This document shows, piece by piece, positions 12,983-14,112 of a stretch of 14,112 bases of DNA. The stretch spans positions 1 through 14,112 of the forward strand of contig JASLPZ010000179.1 in NCBI GenBank assembly GCA_030744725.1. Reading direction: 5' to 3'. A model generated the notes under the pieces. The model was not told where the DNA came from and did not search any database. It saw nothing but the letters and a program-made list of their open reading frames with translations. Origin of the DNA: ARS98 sp030744725 (lineage in GTDB: Bacteria > Planctomycetota > Planctomycetia > Pirellulales > Pirellulaceae). Position 1 is the stretch's first letter. Each line of letters begins with the position of its first letter. A program made the position numbers and the translations under genes.

Positions 12983-13927
12983 ATGAAAGTCAGCATTATT
13001 GGCGGCGGCGGATTGGTCGGGTCAAGCGCTGCATTTGCTTTACAATGCGGTGCAACCGTTCGCGAAATCGCCTTAGTCGACGTCAATCAGGATATGGCCG
13101 CGGGCTAGGCGCTGGACTTGCTGCACGGCGGCCCGAGTACAGCAGATCAAATCATTTCGTCTGGCGGCTACGAGCACATTCCCGACAGCGACGTGGTCTG
13201 CATCACAGCCGGCCTGCGGCGCAAGCCCGACGAATCACGACTTGACCTCATCAGCCGAAATACAGATCTGTTCCTGGCGATTTTGGACGACGTGGTCGAG
13301 GCCGGCCTGAAGCAGGACACAATTGTGTTTGTCGTGTCGAATCCTGTCGATGTGCTGACGTATGTCGCCGCCGATCGTGTTGGTCTGCCTCATTCGCAAG
13401 TAATCGGCCTGGGGACACAGCTTGATACGATTCGTTTTCGCAGTTTGATCGCGCAGCGAATGGGCATTCCGCCGACGCAGACGTCCGCCCTCATCCTGGG
13501 TGAACACGGCGACAGCATGGTGCCCATCTGGTCCGGTGCGACGGTGGGCGGCTTTCCGTTGGACAAGCTGCCGGGCTGGACGCCAAACGTGGCAACAGAA
13601 CTCTTCACACGCACCAAAGGCTCGGGTGCTGAAGTGATTGGGAAGAAAGGTGGTGCCGGCTTCGCTGTCGGCATCGCCATTCGTGATGTAATTCACGCAA
13701 TCGCTCTCGATCAACGACTGGTGCTGCCGGTCTCGTCGGTACAGAACGGATGCTACGACATCCGTGATGTCGCGCTTTCCGTGCCAACCATCGTAGGCCG
13801 TGCTGGTGTCTGTGATCGACTGCAGATTGACCTCTGGCCCAAGGAAATTCAAGGGCTTCGTCGCAGCGGTACGGTGCTTCGGCAAACGGTCAACACCGTT
13901 CTGGCTCGCATCGGCAAACGCAGCTAA
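12983..13927 (+). pseudogene. Lactate/malate dehydrogenase family, amber-interrupted
   Basis: Read through one TAG at 13106-13108 (codon 42), this frame gives a full-length (~314 position) NAD-dependent 2-hydroxyacid dehydrogenase. The Rossmann loop is GGGGLVGSS (7-15), with the nucleotide acid D33, substrate arginine R86, SNPVD (119-123), D148 and R151, and catalytic H175 in GEHGDS. The interrupted site reads AAG-stop-ALDLLHG, where relatives have Glu (GEALDL), so GAG to TAG is a one-base change. No other damage is visible and the codons downstream remain protein-like, so it is either a sequencing error, a very recent null, or a readthrough case. R80 stands at the classic specificity position (102), where malate enzymes have Arg and lactate enzymes Gln. 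In the pathway it would link lactate/pyruvate or oxaloacetate/malate with NAD recycling. Confidence 0.85.
13106..13108 (+). other. In-frame amber stop in dehydrogenase
   Basis: TAG in the frame of ATG 12983, at codon 42, splits an otherwise intact gene. A GAG (Glu) ancestor is most likely from the family motif GEALDLLHG; CAG would also be one step away. No internal start after it could restore the nucleotide-binding domain. Confidence 0.9.
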
Positions 13928-14112
13928 CAGTCTGCTGAGGAACCGCGATTGAATGCGATTCAGTTCTTCCCATGAGCGCCCGTGGTTAAAGTGACGGGGT
14001 CGGGGGTGTTTTTGGGGCCGTGGGGTCTAACGAAGGGAAGTAGTTGGCCGCAAAAAAAACCCCCCCCCATAAAGGCCCACACCAATGGACGGGGTTTGGG
14101 TCAGAAGCGGGT
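13928..14112. other. Contig-end tail, poor-quality appearance
   Basis: There is no gene here. After the dehydrogenase stop a small palindrome TGAAT-GCG-ATTCA (13950-13962) is present without a T run. From about 13990 the sequence is dominated by G runs, then eight A followed by nine C (14052-14068) and more G runs, unlike the rest of the window. This is typical of low-quality assembly ends, so nothing should be concluded from it. Confidence 0.6.

Noticed and set aside
5672..13927. Propanediol- or ethanolamine-utilisation (Pdu/Eut) compartment
   Set aside because: No B12 diol dehydratase, ammonia lyase, reactivase or cobalamin genes are present. A class II aldolase heads the chemistry, pointing to the fucose/rhamnose planctomycete type.
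5672..13927. A wholly new kind of microcompartment
   Set aside because: Gene content and order agree with the already described planctomycete/verrucomicrobial BMC class. Only individual parts seem under-described.
1231..14052. GTAGTTGGCCGCA at both 1231-1243 and 14040-14052, as possible contig-end overlap or attachment repeat
   Set aside because: A 13-base match is expected about once by chance in a window of this size, the flanks do not match, and the right copy is in the poor-quality tail.

Overview
The window reads as a planctomycete (PVC-group) chromosomal fragment. The evidence is moderate-to-high GC coding sequence with weak Shine-Dalgarno signals, a type-2 isoleucyl-tRNA synthetase, and above all a bacterial microcompartment (BMC) locus whose content and order match the Planctomycetes/Verrucomicrobia-type (PVM) BMC known from Planctopirus limnophila. 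All genes are on the + strand. The last ~120 bases are homopolymer-rich and look like a poor-quality contig end.

Layout. Bases 1-907 hold no convincing protein gene, but contain a rho-independent terminator (430-466) preceded by two small hairpins (a candidate small RNA), a 22-bp-period direct repeat with a palindrome (676-720) and a TTGACA promoter candidate (793-821). A 91-residue extremely acidic protein follows (908-1183). Next come ileS (1381-4782) and purN (4779-5420), which overlap by ATGA. An AT-rich, palindrome-filled intergenic region with a good -35/-10 pair (5600-5628) leads into the BMC operon.

BMC operon. The order is: DeoR-family regulator (5672-6448), PduL phosphotransacylase (6498-7211), two hexameric shell proteins (7249-7551 and 7662-7928), an acetate-kinase homologue (8007-9200), BMC-P pentamer 1 (9285-9596), CoA-acylating aldehyde dehydrogenase (9681-11114), BMC-P 2 (11128-11376), a small unnamed protein (11376-11663), BMC-P 3 (11693-12013), class II sugar-phosphate aldolase (12017-12880), and a lactate/malate dehydrogenase-family gene (12983-13927) interrupted by one in-frame amber codon.

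How the genes work together (established for this BMC type, inferred here). The aldolase cleaves L-fuculose-1-P or L-rhamnulose-1-P to DHAP and L-lactaldehyde inside the shell. The aldehyde dehydrogenase makes lactyl-CoA, PduL converts it to lactyl-phosphate with CoA recycling, and the kinase yields lactate plus ATP. The dehydrogenase-family protein would handle lactate/pyruvate or another 2-hydroxyacid and balance NAD. PduL, the aldehyde dehydrogenase, the small unknown protein and the aldolase all carry a terminal amphipathic helix of the encapsulation-peptide kind. The class of system is known. The less-described parts are the small helix-tagged protein, the MDH-like specificity residues in the disrupted dehydrogenase, the conservative active-site swaps in the kinase, the operator region, and the 5' noncoding structures.
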